A stretch of DNA of 64,000 nt from Chthoniobacter sp. (GTDB lineage: Bacteria; Verrucomicrobiota; Verrucomicrobiia; Chthoniobacterales; Chthoniobacteraceae), in NCBI GenBank assembly GCA_021414005.1, contig JAIOPH010000031.1, forward strand, positions 1 to 64,000, given 5' to 3'. The notes beneath the pieces were generated by a model. That model was not told the origin of the DNA. It made no database searches and saw only the letters and a list, made by a program, of their open reading frames with translations. Positions 41,001 to 49,598 of the stretch are shown here, piece by piece. The position numbers and the translations under genes were made by a program. How positions within the stretch are numbered: the first letter of the stretch is position 1; every line of letters begins with the position of its first letter.

Positions 41001-44000
41001 GGAAGCGGCGCGGGTCCGGGGCAGGCGGTCGTGAATACCGCGAACACGACATGGACCAGCACCGACGGCGCGAACACCGACGAGCGCACCGGCGCGGGCG
41101 GCGTGGACGACTACGCCGCGAGCGCCAACGCCTCGTTCACCGTGCCCGCCGCGGCCTTTGCCAAGCAGCTTTTCTCGACCAGCGAAGCCAGCACCAGCGG
41201 CAGCAACGTGACCATCGGCGAACGCGTGACCTACGCACTCGTCGTCACTTTACCCGAAGGCACCACGCCCGATCTCGCGGTCACCGACATCCTGCCGCCG
41301 GGGCTGATTTACGAAAGCACCAGCATCGTCACGAGCGCGGCGGCGAGCGGAGGACTGCTCACGGCGGACTTCGCCGGAACCGTGCCCGCACCGGCGATCA
41401 GCGGCGGCGCGGCGGCGGGCGACGATGTCACCTACACGTTTGGCGCGATCACCGTCGCGGGCGACAACGACGCGACGACAGATCGCTTCCTCATCCTCGT
41501 CACCGCGCGCGTGTTCGACGCGGTGGGAAACGCGGGCGTCACGCCGCCGGGGCAGACAGTGCTGGCGAACACCGCGAGCTTCGACATCAGCTCGGATGGC
41601 GCGGCGCTTTTCACCACGCCGGCGGTAAACGTCACCGTCGTCGAGCCGCGGATGACGATCACCAAAGACATCGTGCAGGCCAGCGGCGACGCGGGCGACA
41701 CGCTCACAATTACGCTCACGGTGAACAACACCGGCACCAGCGACGCCTTTGAAACGACCGTCGAGGACACGCTGGATCTCACTCGTTTCGACAACACGAC
41801 GCTCACCTTTGGCAGCACCGCCGCGGGTTTCACGCCGACATTCAACACGGGCTCCGGGCTGGTGCAGTTCAGCGGCGGGACGGTCGCGGCGGGCGGCTCG
41901 GCAGTGTTCACTTTCACCGTCGCGCTGCGCGCCGATCTCCAGCCGGGGCAGACGATCTCCAATACCGCAAGCGTGACGCAGGCGACCACGCTGCCGGGCT
42001 CGGTTTCCGGCGAGCGGAATGAGCCGACGGTGAATGCGGCGGACACCGTGGCCGTGCCGAAGACGCTGACGCTGGCGAAGTCGGTGCTCGCCACCAGCCA
42101 GGCGAGCACGAGCGGGAACAACGTGGCGATCGGCGAGACGGCGACCTTCCGCCTCGCGCTGAGCGTGCAGGACGGCGTGACGCCGCAGGTCACCGTGACG
42201 GACAGCGTGCCCGCGGGGCTGAGCTTCATCGCAGGCTCGGCGATCTTCCGCTCCGCCGATGGCGTGACCGCGACCGGCGCGGTGAGCGGCACGCTTTACA
42301 CCGACGGCGCGACCCTCGCGGCGGCGGACATCACCGACGGCACGCCGGGCGGAAATCTCATTTTCAACCTCGTCAGCGTGACCGCGCCGGCGAGCGGGGG
42401 GATCGACACGGACACGTTCCAGATCGACTACACGCTCCTCGCGCAGAACGTCGCGGGCAACCAGGCCGGCACCACGCGCGCGAACAGCGCGAGCGCCACC
42501 AGCCCCGCGCTTTCACTGACCACCGCAGCCTCCACGCAGACGCTCACCGTGGTGGAGCCCGCGCTCTCGCTCGTGAAAACGCTCGTCACCGGCGGCGCGG
42601 ATGCGGGCGACGCGGTGCAGTACACGCTCACCATCACGAACGCCTCCGGCGCGACATCGTCCACGGCGTTCGACATCCGCGTGCTCGACACGCTGTCCGC
42701 GAACCTCGTCTTCGGCAGCATGAGTGTTTCCGGTGCGACGGTTTCGAGCGACAGCTCCGCGGGCAATGCGCTCGACTTCACGCTCGACCAACTCGCCGCG
42801 GGTGCGAGCGCGACGGTAACGGTGAACGCGACCGTCGCCGATACCGCACCCGCCGGCGCGACCATCGGCAACGCCGCGTCGCTGACCTACACCAGCGTGC
42901 CCGGCGCGGATCCGAATGAGCGCACTGGCTCCGGCGGCGTGAACGATTACGCCGCGAATTCGACGAGCGCGAACTTCACGCTCGCGCAGCCGGCCATCGT
43001 GAAACTCGGCCCGGCGGACACCACCTTCTCCATCGGCGAAGAGCCGGTGTTTCGCATTGTCGTCACGCTGCCCGAGGGCGTGACGCAGAACGTCAGCGTG
43101 CGCGACCTGTTGCCGGTCGGGCTGGAATATCTCTCCGCGAGCCTCGACTTCACCGGCTCGGCGATCACGCCTTTCGTCCTGCCCGCGCCGACCATCACGG
43201 GCGATGTGAACAGCGGCACGCAGGTCGCCTTCAACCTCGGATCGCTGACGAACCTGAGCGACGGCAGCGCGGCAAACGATACGTTCACCATCGTGCTGAC
43301 CACGCGCGCGGCAGACATCGCGGGCAACGTGCAGGGCGTCACGCGGACGAACGACACCGAACTGGATTTCACGCACGGCACGTCGGGCGCGACGACGATC
43401 AACGCGCCGGCGGACCCGACGGTTTCAATCGTGGAGCCGAAGCTGCAGATCATCAAAGCGGTGAGCGACGCGACGCCGGACATCGGGCAGGTGCTGACCT
43501 TCACGCTGACCATCACGCACCGCGGAGTGAGCGCGGCGGACGCGTTCGATCTCGTCGTGCGCGATCTCACGCCGGCTGGGCTGACGTTGAATCCGGGGAG
43601 CGTTTCCGTGAGCGGCGCGACGCTCGATGCGGACAACTCGACGGCGGCGGGAATCGATCTCCAGCTCGATGCGCTGGCGCTCGGCGGCACGATCACGATC
43701 ACCTACCAGGCGACCGTGGACAATACGCTGGCGAACGTCGGCGGCAGCTTCACGAACAACGCGCGCCTTTACTGGGACAGCCTCGCCGCGGATGAGGCGG
43801 ATAATGCCGTGCTCAACAACAACACGCCCGACGGCACGCCGGATCGCGACTACGGCGCGACGGCCGGGCTGGTGGAAACGGCGACGCCGGGCGTGGACGA
43901 CCCCGCACAGGACACCGTCGGCGGCACGATCAATGTGAACGCGATCAGCGGCACGGTGTACCGCGACAACGACAGCAACGGCGCGCTTTCCGGCGGCGAT

Positions 44001-47000
44001 ACGCGGCTCGCGGGCGTGGCGCTTTCGCTCACCGGCACGACGGCGACCGGCCTGGCCGTGAGCCTCAGCACGACGACTGACGGCAGCGGCAACTACAGCT
44101 TTGGCAGCCTCGCGGCAGGCACCTACCTCATCACGGAAACGCAGCCCGCCGGGCACATCGACGGCGTGGAGACGGCGGGCAATCCGGCGACGACTTTCGG
44201 CGGCACGATCTCGGGCGTGGTCGGCAGCAATACGATCTCGGCGATCACCATCCCGGCGCAGGCGAACACCACCGAGACGAACTACAACTTTGGCGAGACG
44301 CTGACCTCCTCGCTGGCAGGCAGCGTGTATCTCGACGACGACAACGACGGCGTGCGCGACGCGGGCGAGACCGGGCTGGCGAATGTGCCGGTGACGCTGA
44401 CGGGCACGGATATTTACGGCCAGGCGGTGTCGGTCGCGGGGACCACGGATGCCGATGGGCGCTACACTTTCACCAACCTCCGCCCCGGCACGTATGCGGT
44501 GACGGAGAACGATGCGAGCGTCGTGCCCGCGCCGTATCTCGACGGCAAGGACACCGCCGGCACCTCGGGCGGCACGCTGGCCGGCGGGTCGCCGAAGTTC
44601 GACCAGATCGCGGCCATCGCGCTCGCACAGAACACGGCGGCGACGGGCTACAATTTCGGCGAGCTGCGCCCGGCTTCGCTGGCGGGTTCCGTCTTCCTCG
44701 ACTCGGACAACGACAGCGCGCGGGGCGTGCTCGAAACGGGTATCGCGGGGGCGACGATCACGCTCACCGGCACCGATGATCGTGGCGCGGCGGTCTCGCG
44801 GACGACGACGACGGCGGGCGACGGCACCTACAATTTCGGCGCGCTGCGGCCCGGCACTTACACGCTCACGGAAACGCAACCGGCCAGCTTCGGCGACGGC
44901 GGCGACGCCGTCGGCACGCTCGGCGGGACGCTCGGCAATGACGTGCTCAGCAGCATCGCGGTGGCGGCCGGGCAAAGCGGCGCGGACTACACTTTTGGTG
45001 AAAGGCTCTCCGGCATAACCGGCACAGTTTTCCTCGATGGAAACACGGACGGCGCGATCACTTCCGGCGAGGCTGGCCTCGGTGGCGTCACGCTCACGCT
45101 GCTCGACGGCACGGGCACGGCGATCGCCACGACCACGACGGCCGCGGACGGCACGTATGCGTTCGCGGGCATTTCGTCGGGCAATTACACCGTCGTGCAG
45201 ACGCAGCCCGGCGGTTACGGATCGAGCACGGCAAACAGCGTGCCGGTGGCGGTGCCGCCCGGCGGTTCGGCGGTCGCGAATTTCGGCGAGACGGTTTCGG
45301 CGCTGGCGGGCCGGGTGTTTTTCGACGCGGATGGCAGCGGCACTTTCACCGCGGGCGATCAGAATCTGAGCGGCGTGATCGTCACGCTGACCGGCACGGA
45401 TGTGAATGGCGCGGCGGTTTCTCGCAGCACGAACACGGCGGCGGATGGCACGTACCGTTTCGCAGACCTGCTCGCGGGCACCTACACGCTGACCGAGGCG
45501 CAGCCGCCGGCGTACGCGGATGGCGCGGACTCGGCGGGGACGGAGGGCGGCGCACTGACCGCGCCGGACAGCATCAGCGCAATCGCCCTGCCGGCGGGGA
45601 CGATCGCGACGGGTTACGACTTCGGCGAACTCGTGAGCCTGCCCGCTGGCAAGGGGGGAATCGCGGGCACGGTCTATTACGACCGCGACGTGGATGCGGC
45701 GATTGATTCCGGGGAGCCGGGCATCGCGGGCGTGACGCTCTCGCTGCGCGACGTGCTGGGCAACATTGTGGCGACGACGACGACCGGCGCGGATGGCTCC
45801 TACGTTTTCACCGGCCTCGCGCCGGGCGACTACCGCGTGGTGGAAACGCAGCCCGCGGCTTACGGGTCGAGCACCGCGAACACGATCACGCCGATCACCG
45901 TGACGGCGGGCGCGGTGGTGGCGAATCAGAACTTCGGTGAGACCAGCGGAAGCCTCGCGGGGAACGTGTATTTCGACGCGAACAACAACGGCCTGCGCGA
46001 CGGCGGCGAGCAAGGGATCGCGGGCGTGACGGTGACGCTGGCGGGCACGGACTACAACGGCACGGCGGTGAATCGCACGACGACGACGGACGCGAGTGGC
46101 GCGTACGTTTTCAACGAACTGCTCGGCGGCACGTATGACGTAACGGAGACGCAGCCGGCGGGGATCGCGGACGGTCTCGATGTGGCGGGAACGTCGGGCG
46201 GTACGCTCGGCAATGACGCGGTGACGAACATCGGCCTCGGCGGCGGGGTGAACGCGACGGCGTATAATTTTGGTGAGCGCACGGCGGCGCTTAACGGCAC
46301 GGTGTTTGCCGACGCGGATCGCGACGGCGTGCGCGATGGCGGCGAGAGCGGGCTCGCGGGCGTGACGCTGACTTTGCTCGACGGCACGGGCGCGACGGTC
46401 GGCACGACGGTGACGGCGGCAGATGGCAGTTACAGTTTTGCGGGGCTCGCGCCGGGCAGCTACTCGGTGGTGGAAACGCAGCCCGGCGGCTACGGATCGA
46501 GCACGCCGAACGCGCTGGCGGTGACGGTCCCGGCGGGCGGGCTGACGGACGTGGATTTCGGCGAAACGACGGCGAGCCTCGCGGGTCGCGTGTATGTGGA
46601 TGCGGACGCGAGCGGCGGCTTCTCCGCGGGCGACAGCGGGCTCGGCAGTGTGACCGTGACGCTCACGGGCACGGACACGAATGGCGCGGCGGTGAGCCGT
46701 ACGGCGACGACGGCGGGGGATGGCAGCTACCGTTTCGACGGGCTGCTCGCGGGCACGTATCGGGTCAATGAAACGCAGCCGGTCGGCTACGCGGACGGCG
46801 CGGATTCGCTGGGCAGCGCGGGCGGCGTGAACACGGCGAACGACGAGTTTTCCGGCATCGGGCTGGGCACGGGCGCGCAGGCGACGGGTTACGATTTCGG
46901 CGAAACGGTGAGCACTGCGCCGGGCACGGGGGCGATTGGCGGCACGGTGTATCGCGATCGGAATCAGGACGGCGCGCTCGGCGCGGCGGAGCCGGGACTG

Positions 47001-49481
47001 GCCGGCGTGACGGTGGAGTTGCGCGACAGCGGCAACGCGCTGGTCGCGACAACGACGACCGCCGCGGATGGCAGCTATCTTTTCACCGGAATCACGCCGG
47101 GCGCGGGTTATCAGGTCATTGAGACGCAGCCGGTCGGCTACGGATCGAGCACGGCGAACACGCTCGGCGGGCTGGCGGTGGTGGATGGCGCGCTGAATGG
47201 CGGCAACAACTTCGGCGAGACGCTCGGTGCGCTGGCGGGGAATGTTTTCCTCGACCGCGATGCGAGCGGCACGCGCGGCGCGGGCGACACCGGCATCGCC
47301 GGCGTGACCGTGGCGCTTTCCGGCACGGACGCGAATGGCGCCGCGGTGAACCGCACGACGACAACCGCCGCGGATGGCAGCTACCGCTTTGACGACCTCC
47401 TGGCGGGCACGTACGCGCTCGCGGAAACGCAGCCGGCGGCCTACGCCGATGGCGCGGAAACGGCGGGCAGTCCGGGCGGCAGCACGGCGGTGAATGACAC
47501 CATCGGCGCGATCCCGCTCGGCGCGGGGCAGAGCGGCACGGGGCACGACTTCGGCGAACTCGGCGCGCAACTGAGCGGCACGGTTTTTGTGGATGTGGAT
47601 CGAAACGGGGCACTCGGCGGCGGCGAGAGCGGGCTGGGCAGCGTGACGCTGCAACTGCTCGACGCGGTCGGCGCGGTCGTCGGCACGGCGGTGACCGCAC
47701 CGGATGGGACTTACACTTTTTCCAACCTGCCCGCGGGCAACTACACCGTGGTGCAGACACAGCCGGGCGCCTACGGATCGACCACCGCGAATACCGTGGC
47801 GGCGAGCGTGCCGGTGGGCGGGCTGACCGGCGTGAATTTCGGCGAAACGACCGGCTCGCTCGCGGGCACGGTGTATCACGACATCAATCACAACGGCGCG
47901 ATCGACGGCGGCGAGCCGCGCATCGCGGGCGCGACGGTGACGCTGACGGGCACTGACTTGAATGGCGGCGCGGTCTTCGCCACGACGACGACGGACGGCG
48001 TGGGCGCGTATCGGTTCACCGGGCTGCTCGCGGGCACTTACACGCTCACCGAGACGCAGCCCGCGGGCTATCAGGACGGGCGCGAAACGGTCGGCACGAG
48101 CGGCGGCAATACCACGGTGAACGACGTGATTTCCGCCATCGGCGTGGGCGCGGGGAATGACGAAGGTGGGTATCTTTTCGGAGAGCGAACGCTGCCGGAT
48201 CTGGTGGTCACGAAGGACGACGGTCTCGATACGGTGCGGCCCGGCGAGGAGATCACCTACACGATCACGCTTCGCAATGTGGGACTCCAGCAGGCCGATG
48301 GCGTGGTGGTGAGCGACCAGTTTCCGACCGACCGGCTGGACTTCGTGTCGGCTTCGGCGGGCGGGGTCTTCGATGCGGGCGCGGGGACGATTACGTGGAA
48401 CCTCGGCGAGATCACCGGCAGCGGTGCCGAGGTGGTGACGCTGACGATCACGGCGCGGGTGAAAGTGCCCGTCCCCGCAGGTGCGGAGACGGTGGATAAC
48501 GTCGTGACCGCGACCGATGACGGCAGTGTCGGCCCCGATCCCACGCCGGAGGACAACACCGCATCGGACAGCGACCGCCTGCTCGCTGCGCCCGATCTTT
48601 ACGTGCTGAAAACCGACGGCCTCGCGGACGCGAAAGTGGGCCAGCAGATCACCTACACGATCACCGGCGGCAACGCGGGCGATCAGACGGCGGGCGGCGT
48701 GGTCATCACCGATACGCTGCCGCCGGGGCTGCGCTTCATCGCGGCGTCCGGCGGCGGGCGACTCGTCGGAGCGCAGGTCGTGTGGAATCTCGGCGACCTC
48801 GCGCCGGGCGCGACCTTCCAACTCACCGTCACCGTGCTCGCGGAGGCCCCGGCGGGAGGAAAGGTCGCGGTGAACAACGTGACGATCACCGACCGCTTCG
48901 GCGGGAGCGAAGATCTCACGCCGCTGAACAACCTCGCGACCGACCCGACGAACATCGCCGTGGCCAACGCCTTCGCTTTCGATGGCTTCAACAACTTCGC
49001 CAACCATGGCCGCCGCGGCGGACCGCTCCCGCTGATCGGCACGACGGATACTTTCCGCGAAGCTCTGCTGCCACTCGCGCCGATGTACAGCGGCGAGGCC
49101 GACCCCGGAGCCACGCTCGTCGTTTCGCTCTACAACGCCAAAGGCGAGAACATCGGCGCGCAGACCGTGGTCGTGGATGCCGGCGGCAACTGGCTGGCCA
49201 GCTTCCCCAGCACCACCGTGCGCGACATCCCAAACAGCGTGCAGATTTCCCAACTCAGCGCTTCCTACAGCCGCGGCGACACCTTCGGGCACAACCTCCG
49301 CACCTACTTCTCGCCCGCACTGAACCAGGGCCACTTCTTCCTCTCCGCGGCCAGTGACACCCTCAACTCCGAACCCGCCCCGCTCCTCAGCGGCCTCGGC
49401 CTCGAAAACCCCCTCCAACTCGGCTCCGTGAAATACGGCGGCGAACTCATCAGCACCCAGGCCACGGCAGGCGGCTATTGA
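35007..49481 (+). CDS. giant LEPR-XLL-like surface protein with DUF11 and SdrD-B repeats
   Basis: A 4824-residue secreted or surface protein. Near the N-terminus lies LLLETFEDRILCSAAP (residues 24-39), matching the LEPR-XLL pattern (L-E-x-[LF]-E-[PD]-R-x-L-x-S-A) of very large extracellular proteins of this phylum; no ordinary signal peptide is seen. About 16 DUF11-like domains fill residues 215-2970, 13 SdrD-B/Cna-B-like domains fill 2978-4395, two more DUF11 domains follow (4400-4650), then an Ig-like segment (GEADPGATLVVSLYNAKGEN) and a C-terminal tail. There is no LPXTG or PEP-CTERM anchor. Either ATG 35007 or 35061 could start it; both keep the motif. It is a candidate client of the SecA-like/TolC system. 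Confidence 0.88.
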   Translation: MDFLSFVRATTRAPHHLPMSRRPLLLETFEDRILCSAAPNVTLSAPATAKIGDTVSVTATFDNTAGTNPGFAPYIDVVADKTGADGDDGLTFQGATYLGANVTSTVLTFDALGHATHPHAKDASGNALVISAPSGYGAGDQLIVLQLPFGSFTPQQPGAAVNLSFAMSNLADVGTPLQLSAKGGFQYGNDALDNPATDPSIVDASYANASVTPSLFTLTKTYLGPENETATGPNYLRQYQIDVDIAEGQTISSLVLSDLLPASMQFFTDGTHPVEVLKNGVATGSTSTSTPSTTTPGGTLSRTLTTSVTGDATGAADATLRFWYYVPRIDSSSAVIVNATSGNDATALNNASTSGSWTPIDSRDGSGIAVSLNPAGAEHTLTAKSIATQKSVAIVTDTGAAGATPGDTLEYTIQVQISDYFAFQNLTLTDLFSDGQRLDGTFTPTFTFTEHGTTSAAAVFNAANYTSTLNADNNPATPATDGSTTIAFDLSAEMVTRGFDAKLIGGGIPNGGTGAGPLPNNPALPFGATTATITFRTIIQDKFSDTFPSGDADVNARDVLTNDVTVNGDLLQVNNVTTLTGQSEADTSAASVAIVNTTIAKTIYAVNGAAPVIGANGTVLISPGDSVTYRLTFTVPTGDVENLTLADYLPLPVFNATTVTTFQDVISAGSPAAGFAKFGPSETLRAAHGSAPTITTNAAQNTVTFNYGTTNDATNTARTVDILFTVTASNEPFADGLFLTNQVRVSENNTQQPATTVTSDAIIQVQLQEPSVAAIQKGVVGYETTGLTLGGIAFANPGAASTFTGTVANNAQAAAIGASNLLGLVDAGDTVRYAIVLQNTGSSDAFDVAISDQVPSDYVLPGAIAGLNLTVRHGDGTLVNPADYVTTYNNATGAFTVTFTDNYSAGNTGSDVQQGVLSRGYNAETGAAVTNGSNTLVITYDVTLKTGTPHTRSTITNTAALTNYAGADGGTDFTTTDPTDTAAVQLVAPTMTKVLTGTEITTGNNSATQAVVGELATYTLTVTVPDGTTPAAQIADTLDAGLAFVDVVSVTLSGGVTTANTVGTGTAPGNVTIGGSGRNLNFNFGTITNSNDTGAAETITIVYRAVVLDILGVQNGTLLNNSAVFSAQSTDQPGGSPQNYNLAAVSANNLTVIEPALAVTKGVASAIGGPFNSTLTGVDAGDAVFYQIQITNAGGQPTAFDLYLSDTLPAALTGLSIASVSTSGFGSAPVAADFQISGGVLSIDGGGPLAGNIDVPAGATLTIIVQGALASTVQPTQTLANTATIRWSSMDGSVGTRSSYNASSTERDGGSLTPLAGVNASTDGLILDNYAGTTSSATVTILSPTPVKTIDATSEASTGAVASVERVAVGEIVRYRLVWQIPEGTSNSLAFTDQLPSGLQFLNDGTATLAFVSSGANISSSIGAIGTSASVSGDETTLSTINPQFVIPGAQITNGPFGDGTDPVFNLGNVVNPDSDANQEFAVIEFNAVVLNATANQRFDNAGGTDTGAVNRDNTVRVTTSTSSQTSAVVTVRVAEPAITNVAKSVSAGPYDAGNVLTYTVTFSNVNDANAAPAFDVVMTDALSASFFDTVTFVSATASGAGAVTGLGGSAAGNTITVNAASMAPNSTVTVVYTARLVTGIQANQAVTNTANVTYTSLPGTGTALDDGVAATTNSTPGAVGTATGERTGSGGAGADASVLNNFADSASAALNVTTPTLDKTFQDGALSADDTSVASTTGANVVIGEQVVYDILVTLPEGLTRTLNVIDAVPAGLRIDALQILTTAAASPLLAQDFNGSFGAVPTLGSAFTGAGNLTLSFGDTTLAADNVDTNNSFVIRLTGTVLDIAGNQSAVTRGNTATLQYRNPNTGSTSTVTDGTPANDPVVTVVEPALTISKSVSAPAPDAGDTISYTITLTNTSGETAYDVALSDLLPAAFSSPSITSVTQSGAGSIFVNGVAATPIADTDIVISGSTLQFAGGSNIDIQTGVTLQIVVTGTVGSGAGPGQAVVNTANTTWTSTDGANTDERTGAGGVDDYAASANASFTVPAAAFAKQLFSTSEASTSGSNVTIGERVTYALVVTLPEGTTPDLAVTDILPPGLIYESTSIVTSAAASGGLLTADFAGTVPAPAISGGAAAGDDVTYTFGAITVAGDNDATTDRFLILVTARVFDAVGNAGVTPPGQTVLANTASFDISSDGAALFTTPAVNVTVVEPRMTITKDIVQASGDAGDTLTITLTVNNTGTSDAFETTVEDTLDLTRFDNTTLTFGSTAAGFTPTFNTGSGLVQFSGGTVAAGGSAVFTFTVALRADLQPGQTISNTASVTQATTLPGSVSGERNEPTVNAADTVAVPKTLTLAKSVLATSQASTSGNNVAIGETATFRLALSVQDGVTPQVTVTDSVPAGLSFIAGSAIFRSADGVTATGAVSGTLYTDGATLAAADITDGTPGGNLIFNLVSVTAPASGGIDTDTFQIDYTLLAQNVAGNQAGTTRANSASATSPALSLTTAASTQTLTVVEPALSLVKTLVTGGADAGDAVQYTLTITNASGATSSTAFDIRVLDTLSANLVFGSMSVSGATVSSDSSAGNALDFTLDQLAAGASATVTVNATVADTAPAGATIGNAASLTYTSVPGADPNERTGSGGVNDYAANSTSANFTLAQPAIVKLGPADTTFSIGEEPVFRIVVTLPEGVTQNVSVRDLLPVGLEYLSASLDFTGSAITPFVLPAPTITGDVNSGTQVAFNLGSLTNLSDGSAANDTFTIVLTTRAADIAGNVQGVTRTNDTELDFTHGTSGATTINAPADPTVSIVEPKLQIIKAVSDATPDIGQVLTFTLTITHRGVSAADAFDLVVRDLTPAGLTLNPGSVSVSGATLDADNSTAAGIDLQLDALALGGTITITYQATVDNTLANVGGSFTNNARLYWDSLAADEADNAVLNNNTPDGTPDRDYGATAGLVETATPGVDDPAQDTVGGTINVNAISGTVYRDNDSNGALSGGDTRLAGVALSLTGTTATGLAVSLSTTTDGSGNYSFGSLAAGTYLITETQPAGHIDGVETAGNPATTFGGTISGVVGSNTISAITIPAQANTTETNYNFGETLTSSLAGSVYLDDDNDGVRDAGETGLANVPVTLTGTDIYGQAVSVAGTTDADGRYTFTNLRPGTYAVTENDASVVPAPYLDGKDTAGTSGGTLAGGSPKFDQIAAIALAQNTAATGYNFGELRPASLAGSVFLDSDNDSARGVLETGIAGATITLTGTDDRGAAVSRTTTTAGDGTYNFGALRPGTYTLTETQPASFGDGGDAVGTLGGTLGNDVLSSIAVAAGQSGADYTFGERLSGITGTVFLDGNTDGAITSGEAGLGGVTLTLLDGTGTAIATTTTAADGTYAFAGISSGNYTVVQTQPGGYGSSTANSVPVAVPPGGSAVANFGETVSALAGRVFFDADGSGTFTAGDQNLSGVIVTLTGTDVNGAAVSRSTNTAADGTYRFADLLAGTYTLTEAQPPAYADGADSAGTEGGALTAPDSISAIALPAGTIATGYDFGELVSLPAGKGGIAGTVYYDRDVDAAIDSGEPGIAGVTLSLRDVLGNIVATTTTGADGSYVFTGLAPGDYRVVETQPAAYGSSTANTITPITVTAGAVVANQNFGETSGSLAGNVYFDANNNGLRDGGEQGIAGVTVTLAGTDYNGTAVNRTTTTDASGAYVFNELLGGTYDVTETQPAGIADGLDVAGTSGGTLGNDAVTNIGLGGGVNATAYNFGERTAALNGTVFADADRDGVRDGGESGLAGVTLTLLDGTGATVGTTVTAADGSYSFAGLAPGSYSVVETQPGGYGSSTPNALAVTVPAGGLTDVDFGETTASLAGRVYVDADASGGFSAGDSGLGSVTVTLTGTDTNGAAVSRTATTAGDGSYRFDGLLAGTYRVNETQPVGYADGADSLGSAGGVNTANDEFSGIGLGTGAQATGYDFGETVSTAPGTGAIGGTVYRDRNQDGALGAAEPGLAGVTVELRDSGNALVATTTTAADGSYLFTGITPGAGYQVIETQPVGYGSSTANTLGGLAVVDGALNGGNNFGETLGALAGNVFLDRDASGTRGAGDTGIAGVTVALSGTDANGAAVNRTTTTAADGSYRFDDLLAGTYALAETQPAAYADGAETAGSPGGSTAVNDTIGAIPLGAGQSGTGHDFGELGAQLSGTVFVDVDRNGALGGGESGLGSVTLQLLDAVGAVVGTAVTAPDGTYTFSNLPAGNYTVVQTQPGAYGSTTANTVAASVPVGGLTGVNFGETTGSLAGTVYHDINHNGAIDGGEPRIAGATVTLTGTDLNGGAVFATTTTDGVGAYRFTGLLAGTYTLTETQPAGYQDGRETVGTSGGNTTVNDVISAIGVGAGNDEGGYLFGERTLPDLVVTKDDGLDTVRPGEEITYTITLRNVGLQQADGVVVSDQFPTDRLDFVSASAGGVFDAGAGTITWNLGEITGSGAEVVTLTITARVKVPVPAGAETVDNVVTATDDGSVGPDPTPEDNTASDSDRLLAAPDLYVLKTDGLADAKVGQQITYTITGGNAGDQTAGGVVITDTLPPGLRFIAASGGGRLVGAQVVWNLGDLAPGATFQLTVTVLAEAPAGGKVAVNNVTITDRFGGSEDLTPLNNLATDPTNIAVANAFAFDGFNNFANHGRRGGPLPLIGTTDTFREALLPLAPMYSGEADPGATLVVSLYNAKGENIGAQTVVVDAGGNWLASFPSTTVRDIPNSVQISQLSASYSRGDTFGHNLRTYFSPALNQGHFFLSAASDTLNSEPAPLLSGLGLENPLQLGSVKYGGELISTQATAGGY
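35640..43940 (+). repeat. tandem DUF11-like domains, about 16, two alternating types
   Basis: Type A units begin like ...STSEASTSG.NV.IGE.VTY.L.VTLPEG, type B like ...L.ITK.V....DAGDT..Y.I.LTN.... In the later part (39000-43500) A and B alternate with a period of about 300-370 residues. Each unit would be a beta-sandwich; such chains form long stalks. Confidence 0.75.
43941..48190 (+). repeat. 13 tandem SdrD-B/Cna-B-like domains, long and short alternating
   Basis: Every unit ends in a NFGE, DFGE, TFGE or LFGE tetrapeptide. Long units (about 112-120 residues) contain LTGTD.NG.AV and a Y.DG..SAGT.GG stretch; short units (about 95-105) contain a LLDGTG or LRD segment and YGSST.NT. From unit 3 to unit 13 the order is strictly long, short, long, short. 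Each unit starts with a D.D..G-type acidic loop that probably binds calcium. Confidence 0.85.
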
Positions 49482-49598
49482 GTCGGCTCACTTTTGCAAA
49501 CTCGGCGGGCGGTAGCGGTGGCGCGAAACAATGGATGGGCGGTGTCCGCCAAGCGCCGGTGAGCAGCGTGGGCGGAGATTGGTTATTCGTTGGGCATT

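Noticed and set aside
43941..48190. The regular repeats were considered as a CRISPR array or DNA-level satellite.
   Set aside because: The units are 95-120 codons, in one open frame, and diverged at DNA level while protein motifs are kept, so they are protein domain repeats.
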